From Hominimerdicola alba (lineage in GTDB: Bacteria; Bacillota; Clostridia; Oscillospirales; Ruminococcaceae): a stretch of 64,000 nt of DNA. Positions 1-8,128 of this stretch are shown here, in pieces (position 1 is the first letter of the stretch; every line of letters begins with the position of its first letter). The notes beneath the pieces are model-generated. The model ran no database searches. It was given only the letters and a program-made list of their open reading frames with translations, and was not told where the DNA came from. The position numbers and the translations under genes are program-made. The stretch lies in the NCBI RefSeq assembly GCF_900112155.1, contig NZ_FOKQ01000001.1:228175-292174 (forward strand), in the 5' to 3' direction.

Positions 1-1
1 A

Positions 2-313
2 AAGGCAATGAAGATACCTTTCATGCCCGCACTTTTCGTAAGAATGTGGGATCCTATAACTAAAATGAAATTCGGCTCGTCTTGCGGTTTTAAGAACAGG
101 TTCTACCCAAAAGAAAAGGGCGAATACCGAATGGATATCCTGGAATGTCCTTACAAAAAATACTTCACGGAGCTTGGCTGTCCCGAAATCACAAAGATAT
201 TTTGCGACAATGACGAACGTGTTTACGGCAGCCTGCCTGGGCTTGTTTTTGAGCGAAAAGGAACTCTCGGCAAAGATGCTGACAGGTGTGATTTTTACAT
301 AAGGAAGGTTTGA
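2..313 (+). CDS. ATC hydrolase-like protein, C-terminal part (cut by window edge)
   Basis: The frame is open to the left window edge, so the N-terminal part lies outside. The visible part carries a CPY...F.ELGCPEI..IFC.ND...YG.LPG..F.RKGTLG...D.CDF pattern, which I recognise as the L-2-amino-thiazoline-4-carboxylic acid hydrolase family (PF14196). Family members are often near 200 residues, so about half is missing. The several cysteines and the conserved GTLG-x4-CDF end are typical. Proteins annotated with this domain in Firmicutes are mostly of unknown substrate. It ends 8 bases before the ATG chosen for the ZIP transporter, so the two are probably co-transcribed. Confidence 0.7.
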   Translation, partial: KAMKIPFMPALFVRMWDPITKMKFGSSCGFKNRFYPKEKGEYRMDILECPYKKYFTELGCPEITKIFCDNDERVYGSLPGLVFERKGTLGKDADRCDFYIRKV

Positions 314-321
314 GTGATGCT

Positions 322-1104
322 ATGACAAGGGAAATATTTCTCGGACTTGCGTTGCCCTTTGCGGGGACAGCTTTAGGCTCGGGCTGTGTGCTGTTTATGA
401 AGAAAAGCCTTGGCAAAGGTGTACAGCGAACGCTGACTGGCTTTGCGGCAGGTGTTATGACCGCCGCTTCGATATGGAGCCTGATAATACCCGCGATGGA
501 GCAGTCGGAAAGTATGGGAAAGCTGTCATTCCTGCCTGCTGTTATTGGGTTCTGGTGCGGAGTGCTTTTTCTGCTGCTTCTCGATACGGTCATACCGCAT
601 CTTCACATGAATGCCGAGAAAGCCGAGGGTATGCCGTCACGGCTCGCTCGCACAACTATGATGGTGCTAGCAGTGACACTTCACAATATCCCGGAAGGAA
701 TGGCTGTGGGCATCGTGTATGCTGGGCTTTTATCGGGGACAGCGGAGATAAATGCAGGTGGAGCCTTCGCACTTGCACTTGGTATTGCGATACAGAACTT
801 TCCTGAGGGTGCCATAATATCCATGCCTCTTCACTCTGAGGGCAAAAGCAAGGGCAGAGCCTTTGCAGACGGCGTATTATCGGGAGCCGTAGAGCCGATA
901 GGTGCTGTGCTTACCATATTGTTTGCGGGACTTATACTGCCCGCGATGCCCTATCTTCTGAGCTTTGCGGCGGGTGCGATGATATATGTGGTGGTGGAGG
1001 AGCTTATACCGGAAATGTCCGAGGGTGAGCATTCTAACATCGGTGTGCTGATGTTCTCTCTGGGATTTACCTTGATGATGGCACTTGATGTGGCACTGGG
1101 GTGA
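322..1104 (+). CDS. ZIP family divalent metal transporter
   Basis: A 260-residue membrane protein with about eight hydrophobic segments. Two signature motifs form the ZIP binuclear metal site: HNIPEG at about residues 121-126 (TM4) and QNFPEG at about 158-163 (TM5). A His-containing loop (HLHMN) lies between TM3 and TM4. This fits the GufA/ZupT-type branch, which moves Zn2+, Fe2+ or Mn2+ across the plasma membrane; the substrate cannot be read from sequence. I chose the ATG at 322 rather than the in-frame TTG at 310, because AAGGAAGG at 301-308 is too close to the TTG but 13 bases from the ATG. Its position just before a large iron locus makes a metal role plausible. Confidence 0.85.
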   Translation: MTREIFLGLALPFAGTALGSGCVLFMKKSLGKGVQRTLTGFAAGVMTAASIWSLIIPAMEQSESMGKLSFLPAVIGFWCGVLFLLLLDTVIPHLHMNAEKAEGMPSRLARTTMMVLAVTLHNIPEGMAVGIVYAGLLSGTAEINAGGAFALALGIAIQNFPEGAIISMPLHSEGKSKGRAFADGVLSGAVEPIGAVLTILFAGLILPAMPYLLSFAAGAMIYVVVEELIPEMSEGEHSNIGVLMFSLGFTLMMALDVALG

Positions 1105-1162
1105 ACTATCCTGCGTGCATTAATGATATTGTCGCGATAGTCCCATTAATCCCGAAAAGCTA

Positions 1163-1191
1163 TTGACAAATATCATCAAGTGTGATACACT
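1163..1191 (+). promoter_or_regulatory. sigma-A-type promoter for the nucleotidyltransferase gene
   Basis: TTGACA at 1163-1168, a 17-base spacer and TACACT at 1186-1191, about 40 bases upstream of the ATG at 1232. Confidence 0.7.
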
Positions 1192-1231
1192 ATTCACCTG
1201 TTCAAATATTTCATAAATTCAGGAGGGTATC

Positions 1232-1900
1232 ATGTTCATACTTGAAGATCATCTGGAAAAGCTGATAAGCGAGTGCAGGTGCACTTTTGGTGAAAGGCTG
1301 GTATATCTTGGCTTGCAGGGAAGCTTTCTCAGGGGTGAAGCCACCGAGCACAGCGATATCGATATAATGACGGTCATAGACGGGCTGTGTGCTGAGGATA
1401 TGGATATCTACCGTGAGATACTCAAAAGGATCGGGGAATATGAAAAGTCCTGCGGGTTTATCTGCGGCAGAGAGGAACTTGCACGCTGGAATCCACTTGA
1501 AGTGATACAGCTGAGATACACTACCAAAGACCTTTACGGCACGCTGGCAGGGCTCTTGCCCGAAGCAGGAAGAGAAGACGAGGTCAACTATGTAAAGGTA
1601 AGTCTCGGAAACCTTTACCATGAGCTGTGCCACCGATATATACATACGGACAAGGAAAACAGTGCGGCGAAGCTGCCATTTACCATGAAAGGTTTTTTCT
1701 TTCTGATACAGAATCTGCATTATCTTGAAAGCGGAGAATTTCTGCTGACAAAGAAAGAACTGATAGAAAAGGTCAGTCCCGAAGACAGGTATATGCTTGA
1801 ACTGAGCGGGAAGTACACACCGCAGGACTTTGACAATGTGTTCCCGAAGGTACTGGAATGGTGCAGTCAGGCTTTCATCAGGGCTGAAAAGCAGGCGTAA
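1232..1900 (+). CDS. nucleotidyltransferase-domain protein
   Basis: A 222-residue soluble protein. The N-terminal part has the polymerase-beta-like nucleotidyltransferase motif GSFLRGEATEHSDIDIM (about residues 31-47), where the two Asp residues after Ser bind the catalytic metals. The rest is helical and resembles the second domain of stand-alone aminoglycoside-type nucleotidyltransferases. The substrate is unknown; it could modify a small molecule, tRNA or protein. AGGAGGG at 1221-1227 fixes the ATG. It has its own promoter and sits between the ZIP gene and the iron regulon without one of the GTTAG palindromes. Confidence 0.75.
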   Translation: MFILEDHLEKLISECRCTFGERLVYLGLQGSFLRGEATEHSDIDIMTVIDGLCAEDMDIYREILKRIGEYEKSCGFICGREELARWNPLEVIQLRYTTKDLYGTLAGLLPEAGREDEVNYVKVSLGNLYHELCHRYIHTDKENSAAKLPFTMKGFFFLIQNLHYLESGEFLLTKKELIEKVSPEDRYMLELSGKYTPQDFDNVFPKVLEWCSQAFIRAEKQA

Positions 1901-1940
1901 CAGAAGCTTTTAAATATGTGAAAAAAACCCGTCAAAGCTA

Positions 1941-1969
1941 TTGACATACTCAACGATCTATGGTATAAT
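1941..1969 (+). promoter_or_regulatory. sigma-A promoter of the DUF2325 gene
   Basis: Perfect TTGACA (1941-1946), 17-base spacer and TATAAT (1964-1969). Two GTTAG-N6-CTAAC palindromes follow directly, so a repressor bound there would cover the transcription start. Confidence 0.85.
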
Positions 1970-1999
1970 AAATATGGTTAGTAATAGCTAACCATATTT
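1970..1999. promoter_or_regulatory. metal-regulator operator 1 (perfect palindrome)
   Basis: Arms of 12 bases (AAATATGGTTAG and its exact complement) flank six bases. The core 16-mer GTTAG-N6-CTAAC is shared with seven other sites in the window. It abuts the -10 box. Confidence 0.8.
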
Positions 2000-2011
2000 A
2001 TTTCGACTGAG

Positions 2012-2027
2012 GTTAGTGTAAACTAAT
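2012..2027. promoter_or_regulatory. metal-regulator operator 2
   Basis: GTTAG-TGTAAA-CTAAT, one mismatch to the common GTTAG-N6-CTAAC form, in the leader 18 bases before the DUF2325 start. Confidence 0.65.
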
Positions 2028-2044
2028 CATAGAAAGGAACTAAA

Positions 2045-2326
2045 ATGAGCGTTGTTATAGTTGGCGGAAATGACCGCATGGCGACCAGATATCAGGATAT
2101 CTGCAAGTATTACAAATGTAAGTCGAAGGTGTTCACACAGATGCCTGCGGATTTTGAGAACAAGATAGGTCAGCCCGACCTTGTTATCGTGTTCACGGGG
2201 ACTTGTTCCCACAAGATGCTGGGAGGTGTCAAAAAGCATACCGAGAAATCGGGTACACCTGTAAGGCACTTGCATTCTTCAAGTGTCAGTGCGCTGAAAA
2301 ATCTGCTGTCGGAATATCACAGCTGA
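2045..2326 (+). CDS. DUF2325 family protein, iron-regulon member
   Basis: A 93-residue soluble protein. It opens with a beta strand and glycines (SVVIVGGNDRM), has a central PDLVIVFTGTCSHKM stretch with a Ser-His pair, and ends with HSSSVSAL. This matches my memory of DUF2325 (PF10087), a small Rossmann-like family often found near ferrous-iron transport genes in Firmicutes. Its biochemical role is not known. The start follows AGAAAGGA. Transcription is from a consensus promoter with two operators, which argues for control by the DtxR-type regulator at 9386. Confidence 0.75.
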   Translation: MSVVIVGGNDRMATRYQDICKYYKCKSKVFTQMPADFENKIGQPDLVIVFTGTCSHKMLGGVKKHTEKSGTPVRHLHSSSVSALKNLLSEYHS

Positions 2327-2337
2327 TACCAGAAAAA

Positions 2338-2370
2338 AAGACCGCTTTTCTTTTTCCGAAAAGCGGTCTT
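2338..2370 (-). terminator. terminator shared by DUF2325 and the P-type ATPase
   Basis: A 13-bp perfect stem (2338-2350 with 2358-2370) with a 7-base loop. On the minus strand it is followed by a run of T (A-run at 2332-2338), so it best serves the ATPase operon. It lies between two convergent genes. Confidence 0.85.
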
Positions 2371-2373
2371 CTG

Positions 2374-4446
2374 CTATTTAAGATAATTCCTCATACTCGC
2401 CAGTGATATCGCAAGGGTAGATGAATTGTGTAGAAGTGCAGATGTAGTCGGGGCAATTACCCCTGTCGCGCCCAGCACCATAAGCGAAAAATTGAACCCG
2501 ATTATCGTGCGGTAATTGGAATTTATACGCTTCATCAAAGCTCCGGAAAGCTGCCGCAGGGTAACAAGGCAGGTGAGGTCATTTGCCGATATGGTGATAT
2601 CTGCCACCTCTCGGGCTATAGCGGCACCGCTGCTAATTGCTATGCCAGCATCGGCTTCGGATAGGGCGGGAGAATCGTTTACTCCGTCACCTATCATGAT
2701 GACTTTTCTGCCCTCGTGTTTTTCGCGGCGGACATATTCAGCCTTGTCCTCGGGAAGAACTTCGGCGTAGTATTCATCAACACCCACTTTAGCCGCAACT
2801 GCCTTTGCGGTACGTTCACTGTCGCCCGTCATCATGACTATCTTGCTTATTCCAAGAGATTTCAGCTGTGAAAGAACTTCCTTTGCTTCTTCGCGTATGG
2901 GGTCTTCGATGCATATCACAGCCGCAAGCACTCTGCCTACCGCAAGGAACAGATGCGAATACTCATCGGGCAGACTGTCGAATTTTTCCTGCTCGTTTTC
3001 GGGTAGAGTACATCCCTCGTCCTCAAACACAAAATGATAACTTCCCAGTACAACCTTTACACCGCTAACCGAGCTTGCAATGCCGTGTGCAACTACATAC
3101 TCGACTTCGCTGTGGAGCTCCTCGTGGACAAGGTCTCTGTCGCTTGCAGCCTTTACTACAGCGTTTGCTATTGAGTGGGGGTAGTGTTCTTCCAGACAAG
3201 CCGCCAGTCTGAGTGCTTCGTCCTTATCGTTTTCACCGAAAGTTATTATCTTAGCGACTTTCGGTTCTGAATGGGTGAGAGTTCCCGTCTTGTCGAAAAT
3301 GATGGTATCAGCATCAGCCACGGCTTCAAGGAACTTGCCGCCCTTGATTGTCATGCCGTAAGTCTGACCCTCTCGCATTGCCGATATCACAGATATAGGC
3401 ATAGCCAGTTTCAGCGCACAGGAGAAATCCACCATGAGTATTGATATCGCTTTTGTGGCATTTCTCGTCAGCAGATATGTCAGCAGTGTGCCGCCAAGAC
3501 AATAAGGCACCAGCTTATCCGCAAGATGTGCCGCACGGCTCTCGACTTCGGATTTGAGTTTTTCGCTCTCCTCTATCATCTTGACTATGCGGTCATACTT
3601 TCCGCTGCCCGTGAGTTTATCCACTTGAATGACACAGCTGCCCTGCTCGACTACCGTGCCTGCATATGCATAGCTTCCTGCAGATTTGTGAACTGCAAGT
3701 GCCTCACCTGTCAGTGTCGCCTGATTGACCTCAGCTTCACCCGAGATGACCTTGCCGTCAAGCGGTATCATGCTGCCTGTGCGGACGATTATCTCATCGC
3801 CCTCGCTGATATCCTTGATAGGTACCAGCATTTCGCTTTCGCCTGTTTTCAGCCATACTTTTTCTACGCCAAGTGACATTGTTCTCGCCAGATCGTCAAC
3901 TGACTTTTTGTGTGTCCAGTCCTCTAAAAGTTCGCCCAGACCCAGCATGAACATAACGCTTGAAGCTGTTTTGCTGTCGCGCCTTATGAGGGATACCGTT
4001 ATGGCAACAGCATCCAGCAGGCTGACTTCGATCTTACCCTTTGACAGAGAGATAAGCGCTTCTCGGACGTATTTCGCCGCCTTGATGACCGACAGCACCA
4101 TTCTCAGCGGTGCGGGTATCAGCCGCCTGAAGATGTAACGCCTTGCCAGCATGAAGAACAGCTTGTCCTCAAACTCGCGGTCAAGCTCTCTGCCTGTATG
4201 CTCGGGTACGAGGACGGCGGTATTCTTGTCGGTGTAGCTGAAATCAGCTAACGCTTTTATTACCTGCGACCTGTCGGTGAAGATTATCACCGCATCGCCT
4301 GTGCGGTCATAGACCTTTACATCTGTGACATAGGGCTTTGCCCGCAGATAGTATTCCAGCATATCCGCCTGACGGAGAGTCATATGTGAACGCATGATAT
4401 GTATACGCAGGCGGTTACGGGAACTGTGGAGTATCTGACATTTCAT
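2374..4446 (-). CDS. P1B-type heavy-metal ATPase in the feo operon
   Basis: A 690-residue cation pump. Visible landmarks: TGEA (about 246-249), phosphorylation motif DKTGT (385-389), HYPHS nucleotide-binding region (about 421-425), MTGDS (539-543) and GDGVND (586-591). The intramembrane metal motif is SCALKLAMP (about 342-350) instead of CPC, a form that I associate with Mn2+/Fe2+-type pumps rather than Cu+ or Zn2+; this is inference. The N-terminal 100 residues are soluble without a CxxC metal-binding domain. The start codon overlaps the DUF6110 stop (TGATG), suggesting translational coupling. As the last gene of the feo operon it may export excess iron or manganese. Confidence 0.85.
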   Translation of the reverse strand: MKCQILHSSRNRLRIHIMRSHMTLRQADMLEYYLRAKPYVTDVKVYDRTGDAVIIFTDRSQVIKALADFSYTDKNTAVLVPEHTGRELDREFEDKLFFMLARRYIFRRLIPAPLRMVLSVIKAAKYVREALISLSKGKIEVSLLDAVAITVSLIRRDSKTASSVMFMLGLGELLEDWTHKKSVDDLARTMSLGVEKVWLKTGESEMLVPIKDISEGDEIIVRTGSMIPLDGKVISGEAEVNQATLTGEALAVHKSAGSYAYAGTVVEQGSCVIQVDKLTGSGKYDRIVKMIEESEKLKSEVESRAAHLADKLVPYCLGGTLLTYLLTRNATKAISILMVDFSCALKLAMPISVISAMREGQTYGMTIKGGKFLEAVADADTIIFDKTGTLTHSEPKVAKIITFGENDKDEALRLAACLEEHYPHSIANAVVKAASDRDLVHEELHSEVEYVVAHGIASSVSGVKVVLGSYHFVFEDEGCTLPENEQEKFDSLPDEYSHLFLAVGRVLAAVICIEDPIREEAKEVLSQLKSLGISKIVMMTGDSERTAKAVAAKVGVDEYYAEVLPEDKAEYVRREKHEGRKVIMIGDGVNDSPALSEADAGIAISSGAAIAREVADITISANDLTCLVTLRQLSGALMKRINSNYRTIIGFNFSLMVLGATGVIAPTTSALLHNSSTLAISLASMRNYLK

Positions 4447-4745
4447 CAGTCTTTCTTCTCCTCGTCAGAAAATTTTTCATCAGCGGTGTCGGCGCAATCC
4501 TCGATGATATCGATAATATCCTCGTCGGCACGCTTCTCGTTGATATCCTTAGCGTCTGCAACGATATCGTCACAGCCCTCGCGGACTTTGGTAACGCCCT
4601 CCATTACACAGTCCTTGCCGCGGATAACTGCCGCTGTTGTGTGAGAGTAAACTTTCTTGGCGGTCTTGCTTGTCAGCAGCTTGACACCCAGCGTGCTTGC
4701 TGCCATACCTCCAACGAATAATCCTGCTTTGACCCAAATTGACAT
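4446..4745 (-). CDS. DUF6110 family small membrane protein
   Basis: A 99-residue protein with one N-terminal hydrophobic segment (about 6-25, glycine-rich), then TSKTAKKVYSHTTAAVIRGK and a very acidic tail. I recognise this pattern as DUF6110, a Firmicute family seen beside FeoB and metal ATPases; function unknown. It lies between the FeoB-associated protein and the ATPase, overlapping the ATPase start by one base, so it is probably an accessory to one of them. The acidic C-terminus could be cytosolic and metal-binding, but nothing proves that. Confidence 0.7.
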   Translation of the reverse strand: MSIWVKAGLFVGGMAASTLGVKLLTSKTAKKVYSHTTAAVIRGKDCVMEGVTKVREGCDDIVADAKDINEKRADEDIIDIIEDCADTADEKFSDEEKKD

Positions 4746-4818
4746 AGTGATACTTCCTTTCTATACAGAACTTAATATGATGAACGGGAGAGTTTCCTCC
4801 CCCGAACATACTTTAACA

Positions 4819-4995
4819 TTATTTCTTAGCAGTATGGCACTTGCCGTGCATAGCACAGTTCGCACAGCCGCAACCGCAGCCGCCTTTGCCCGACAATCTG
4901 TCTTTGATGACCGACCGCAGAGCCAGTGCGAGTATAACCACAACTATCGTGATGACGATGATATTTCCGATATTTTCACTGAGCCACACTTCCAT
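4819..4995 (-). CDS. FeoB-associated Cys-rich membrane protein
   Basis: A 58-residue protein: short N-terminus, one membrane segment (about 9-26, rich in Ile and Val), then RSVIKDRLSGKGG followed by C-G-C-G-C-x2-C and a further His and Cys (HGKCH). This is the FeoB-associated Cys-rich family (PF12669), proposed to assist ferrous iron passage or delivery at FeoB. A strong AGGAGG stands 7 bases before the ATG, and the gene begins 12 bases after the feoB stop, so it is in the same operon. Confidence 0.9.
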   Translation of the reverse strand: MEVWLSENIGNIIVITIVVVILALALRSVIKDRLSGKGGCGCGCANCAMHGKCHTAKK

Positions 4996-5007
4996 AAATA
5001 TTCCTCC

Positions 5008-7419
5008 TTATGCCTTGCCGACTGCCAGTTTTGACGTCAGTTTGGTCGCTTCCTTGTAGGGTCTGACCAACATATATATCATGCCTGCAAGTACTGCTGC
5101 TGCGAATATCACACCGATGATATTTGCACTGCCTGTGAACAGTCCGCCGAACTGGTTTATCATCAATGCGATCGCATAAGCAAATCCGCACTGATAGCCA
5201 ATAGCGAACCATGTCCACTTGGCGTTGTTCATCTCACGCTTGATAGCACCGATAGCCGCGAAGCAGGGTGCGCACAGCAGGTTGAACACCAGGAATGAAT
5301 ATCCCGTGATGCTTGTGAACTGAATTGCAAGCTCCTGCCAAACCGTTTTGTCCCCGCCGCCGTAGAGCGTACCCATGGTTCCGACGATATTCTCCTTTGC
5401 CACAAGTCCCGTGATAGATGCCACAGCCGCCTGCCAGTTGCCCCAGCCGAGAGGTGTGAATATCCACGCGATAGTGCTTCCTATCTTTGCGAGTATGGAA
5501 GCGCTGAGTTCGTCTTCTTCCAGCATACCGAAGCTTCCGTCAACAAAACCGAATCTGCTTGTGAACCAAACAACTACCTGCGAGATCAGTATAACGGTAC
5601 CTGCCTTTTTGATGAAAGACCAGCCCCTCTCCCACATGGAACGCAGAACGTTCTTAACAGTGGGCAGATGGTATGCAGGGAGTTCCATTACGAAAGGTGC
5701 AGGGTCGCCAGCAAACATCTTTGTCTTTTTCAGCATGATGCCGGAGATTATTATAGCCGCCATGCCGATGAAATATGCGGAGGTAGCCACCCATGCAGAA
5801 CCGCCGAAGATAGCACCCGCTATCATGGCAATGAAAGGAACTTTCGCACCGCAGGGAATGAATGTGGTGGTCATGATGGTCATACGTCTGTCACGCTCGT
5901 TTTCAATGGTACGGCTCGCCATTATTCCGGGAACACCACAGCCAACTCCCACCAGCATGGGAATAAAGCTCTTGCCCGAAAGTCCGAACTTGCGGAAAAC
6001 TCTGTCAAGCACGAAGGCGATTCGGGACATATAACCGCAGGCTTCAAGGAACGCAAGCATCAGGAAAAGTACCAGCATCTGTGGAACAAATCCCAGAACT
6101 GCACCACAGCCTGCAATGATACCATCGATTATCAGGCCTTTAAGCCAGCCTGCCGCGCCCACTTTATCCAGTGCCTTTTCAGCCAGCGCGGGAACGGGAG
6201 GAACATACCAGCCGTAGTCAGCGGGATCAGGCTCGTCGCCTATTTTTTCAACGGTGGCGAGAGCTTCTTCGTAGTCCGCGATAGTCGCTGTCTCTTCCGA
6301 GATCTCGAGGGTCTCCTCGTCCTCGACCTCGTATGTAAACTCGTCTGCAGGTGTTCCGTTTGCTTCAACGTAAGCATCATAGCCGTCGATAATCAGCTGT
6401 GCGTCAGCGTATTCCTCGGCTGCGTCCTCGTATTCAGCTGTACCTTTGCCAAAGAGGTGGAAACCGTCCTCACCGAAGATATTATCATTGGTGAAGTCGG
6501 TAAGCGGTGCGCCCACGCCTACCATAGCTATCCAGTACACTGCGAACATTATAGCCGCAAATATGGGCAGACCAAGCCAGCGATTGGTAACAACTCTGTC
6601 TATCTTGTCTGAAGTGCTTAATGCTCCCTTGTTCTTTTTATCAAGACAGCTGTCGATTATACTTGAAATGTAGTTGTAGCGCTCGTTGGTGATTATGGAC
6701 TCGCTGTCATCGTCCAGCTCTTTTTCCACCTTTTCGATATCCTTGTTTATATGTGCCAGCTTTTCACCCTTGATGCCCAGCTTTTCGATGACTTTATCGT
6801 CCCGCTCAAACAGCTTTATAGCGTACCACCTCTGCTGATCTTCCAGCAGATCATGGACGCAGGCTTCTTCGATATGTGCAAGAGCGTGTTCGATAGCCGC
6901 ATCAAAGCGGTGAACGGGTCCGTCGTGTTTGGTGTCTGCCGCAGATATAGCCGCTTCTGCCACTTCGGAAATACCCTCGTTTTTCAGTGCAGATATCTCC
7001 ATGACCTTGCAGCCTATTGCTTCGGACAGCTTTGAAATATTTATCTTATCACCATTCTTATTGACCACGTCCATCATATTCACGGCGCAGACAACGGGTA
7101 TACCAAGTTCGGTCAGCTGTGTTGTCAGATAGAGATTTCGCTCTAAGTTGGTACCATCGATTATGTTAAGGATAACATCGGGCTTTTCATCTATCAGATA
7201 ATTTCTCGCCACAACTTCTTCCAGCGTGTATGGCGAAAGGGAATAGATGCCAGGCAAGTCGGTGACGATAACATCGCTGTGCTTTTTCAGCTTGCCCTCT
7301 TTTTTCTCCACAGTTACGCCCGGCCAGTTGCCTACGAACTGGTTCGAGCCTGTCAGCGCATTGAAAAGCGTGGTCTTGCCGCAGTTCGGGTTGCCCGCCA
7401 GCGCTATTTTGATACTCAT
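5008..7419 (-). CDS. feoB: ferrous iron transport protein B
   Basis: An 803-residue protein combining a cytosolic G domain with a membrane Fe2+ channel. G motifs: GNPNCGKTT (9-17), DLPG (54-57) and NMMD (114-117). A helical GDI-like region precedes the membrane part, which contains two Gate-type regions (GFVPQMLVLFLMLAFLEACG and the later TSITGYSFLVFNLLCAPC). After the first membrane segment there is an acidic insertion of about 120 residues rich in Glu, Asp and Ala; such insertions occur in clostridial FeoB. The start has AGGAGGAAG at good distance. Two feoA genes lie upstream and accessory genes follow. An operator (7439-7454) sits just before the start. Confidence 0.97.
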   Translation of the reverse strand: MSIKIALAGNPNCGKTTLFNALTGSNQFVGNWPGVTVEKKEGKLKKHSDVIVTDLPGIYSLSPYTLEEVVARNYLIDEKPDVILNIIDGTNLERNLYLTTQLTELGIPVVCAVNMMDVVNKNGDKINISKLSEAIGCKVMEISALKNEGISEVAEAAISAADTKHDGPVHRFDAAIEHALAHIEEACVHDLLEDQQRWYAIKLFERDDKVIEKLGIKGEKLAHINKDIEKVEKELDDDSESIITNERYNYISSIIDSCLDKKNKGALSTSDKIDRVVTNRWLGLPIFAAIMFAVYWIAMVGVGAPLTDFTNDNIFGEDGFHLFGKGTAEYEDAAEEYADAQLIIDGYDAYVEANGTPADEFTYEVEDEETLEISEETATIADYEEALATVEKIGDEPDPADYGWYVPPVPALAEKALDKVGAAGWLKGLIIDGIIAGCGAVLGFVPQMLVLFLMLAFLEACGYMSRIAFVLDRVFRKFGLSGKSFIPMLVGVGCGVPGIMASRTIENERDRRMTIMTTTFIPCGAKVPFIAMIAGAIFGGSAWVATSAYFIGMAAIIISGIMLKKTKMFAGDPAPFVMELPAYHLPTVKNVLRSMWERGWSFIKKAGTVILISQVVVWFTSRFGFVDGSFGMLEEDELSASILAKIGSTIAWIFTPLGWGNWQAAVASITGLVAKENIVGTMGTLYGGGDKTVWQELAIQFTSITGYSFLVFNLLCAPCFAAIGAIKREMNNAKWTWFAIGYQCGFAYAIALMINQFGGLFTGSANIIGVIFAAAVLAGMIYMLVRPYKEATKLTSKLAVGKA

Positions 7420-7438
7420 AATTCTTCCTCCTAAAAAT

Positions 7439-7454
7439 GTTAGATTAAACTAAC
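7439..7454. promoter_or_regulatory. metal-regulator operator 3
   Basis: GTTAG-ATTAAA-CTAAC, a perfect-arm copy of the shared 16-mer, between feoA and feoB. No consensus promoter is evident beside it, so it may act as a roadblock site or serve a weak internal promoter. Confidence 0.7.
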
Positions 7455-7475
7455 TTGTGTGCAAAAAATATATGG

Positions 7476-7694
7476 TCAAATTATCTCGACCATTTCCGCA
7501 TCAGCTTTGCGGATAGAAAGCTCATAACCTCTGACTGTTACTTCTATCGGGTCACCCAGCGGTGCGACTTTACGAATGGTAACAGAAGTTCCTTTCGTCA
7601 GTCCCATATCCATTATCCTGCGCTTGACAGCACCCTCTCCCGTAAGCTTTTTCACGGTTACGGTATCACCGATCTTTGCGTCTCTCAGTGTCAT
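7476..7694 (-). CDS. feoA: FeoA domain protein (second copy)
   Basis: A 72-residue SH3-like FeoA protein. It begins MTLRDAKIGDTVTVKKLTG and has the family pattern of a glycine-rich turn, RRIMDMGLTKGT, then a strand with PLGDPIEVTVRGYELSIRK. FeoA binds FeoB on the cytosolic side and is needed for iron uptake. The gene has a GGGGGAGA ribosome site and lies 11 bases after the preceding feoA stop. Tandem, divergent feoA copies are common in clostridia. Confidence 0.93.
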   Translation of the reverse strand: MTLRDAKIGDTVTVKKLTGEGAVKRRIMDMGLTKGTSVTIRKVAPLGDPIEVTVRGYELSIRKADAEMVEII

Positions 7695-7705
7695 ATCTTC
7701 TCCCC

Positions 7706-7918
7706 CTATACCATTATTTTCATAGCTAATTCGCGGCTGACTGCCACTCTCGTTTCCTTGACATTAACTATGAGATTACCCGCCATGACGGATATCACCG
7801 TAACTTTTCCCCCAACGGCAAACCCCAAGTCCTCTAAATGCTTGCGGACTTCATTCGTTCCTCCGATGCGTGCGATAGTGTAGCTTTCGCCTGCGTTTGC
7901 AGATACCAACGGCATCAT
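7706..7918 (-). CDS. feoA: FeoA domain protein (first copy)
   Basis: A 70-residue FeoA-fold protein, first gene of the feo operon. Pattern: MPLVSANAGESYTIARIGG, then RKHLEDLGFAVGGKVTVI and a C-terminal RVAVSRELAMKIMV. Two ATG codons stand in a row (7918 and 7915); AAAGGAGGTAAAT precedes them. It is about as different from the second FeoA as typical paralogues are. Promoter 7964-7992 and operator 7938-7953 lie directly upstream. Confidence 0.92.
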   Translation of the reverse strand: MMPLVSANAGESYTIARIGGTNEVRKHLEDLGFAVGGKVTVISVMAGNLIVNVKETRVAVSRELAMKIMV

Positions 7919-7937
7919 ATTTACCTCCTTTACAATG

Positions 7938-7953
7938 GTTAGAATAACCTAAC
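7938..7953. promoter_or_regulatory. metal-regulator operator 4 at the feo promoter
   Basis: GTTAG-AATAAC-CTAAC immediately downstream of the feo -10 box, where a bound repressor would block initiation. Confidence 0.8.
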
Positions 7954-7963
7954 TTTTGATTAA

Positions 7964-7992
7964 ATTATACATCACTAACTCACAAAAGTCAA
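7964..7992 (-). promoter_or_regulatory. promoter of the feo operon
   Basis: Minus strand TTGACT (7987-7992), 17-base spacer, TATAAT (7964-7969). The spacer itself contains a GAGTTAGTGATG half-site. Confidence 0.88.
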
Positions 7993-8053
7993 TATTATTA
8001 AGCTCACTTTGTCGTGTTAAACATAGAGTTAGCCAAAGTAAATCGTGTATTTT

Positions 8054-8069
8054 ATTAGATATAACTAAC
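8054..8069. promoter_or_regulatory. metal-regulator operator 5
   Basis: ATTAG-ATATAA-CTAAC, about 62 bases upstream of the feo -35 box and just beyond the flavodoxin terminator hairpin. It may be an upstream auxiliary site for feo. Confidence 0.6.
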
Positions 8070-8072
8070 CGA

Positions 8073-8102
8073 AAGGCTGCCGTGTTTTTGAACGGCAGCC
8101 TT
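8073..8102 (-). terminator. hairpin terminator after flavodoxin
   Basis: 11-bp perfect stem AAGGCTGCCGT with an 8-base loop. The T-tract on the minus strand is weak (TTTC), so termination may be partial. Confidence 0.6.
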
Positions 8103-8128
8103 CACGAAAAAAAGATGAACAGGAAAGT

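Noticed and set aside
5375..6612. Long plus-strand frames opposite feoB
   Set aside because: Shadows of feoB caused by codon bias; no ribosome sites and no protein-like pattern.
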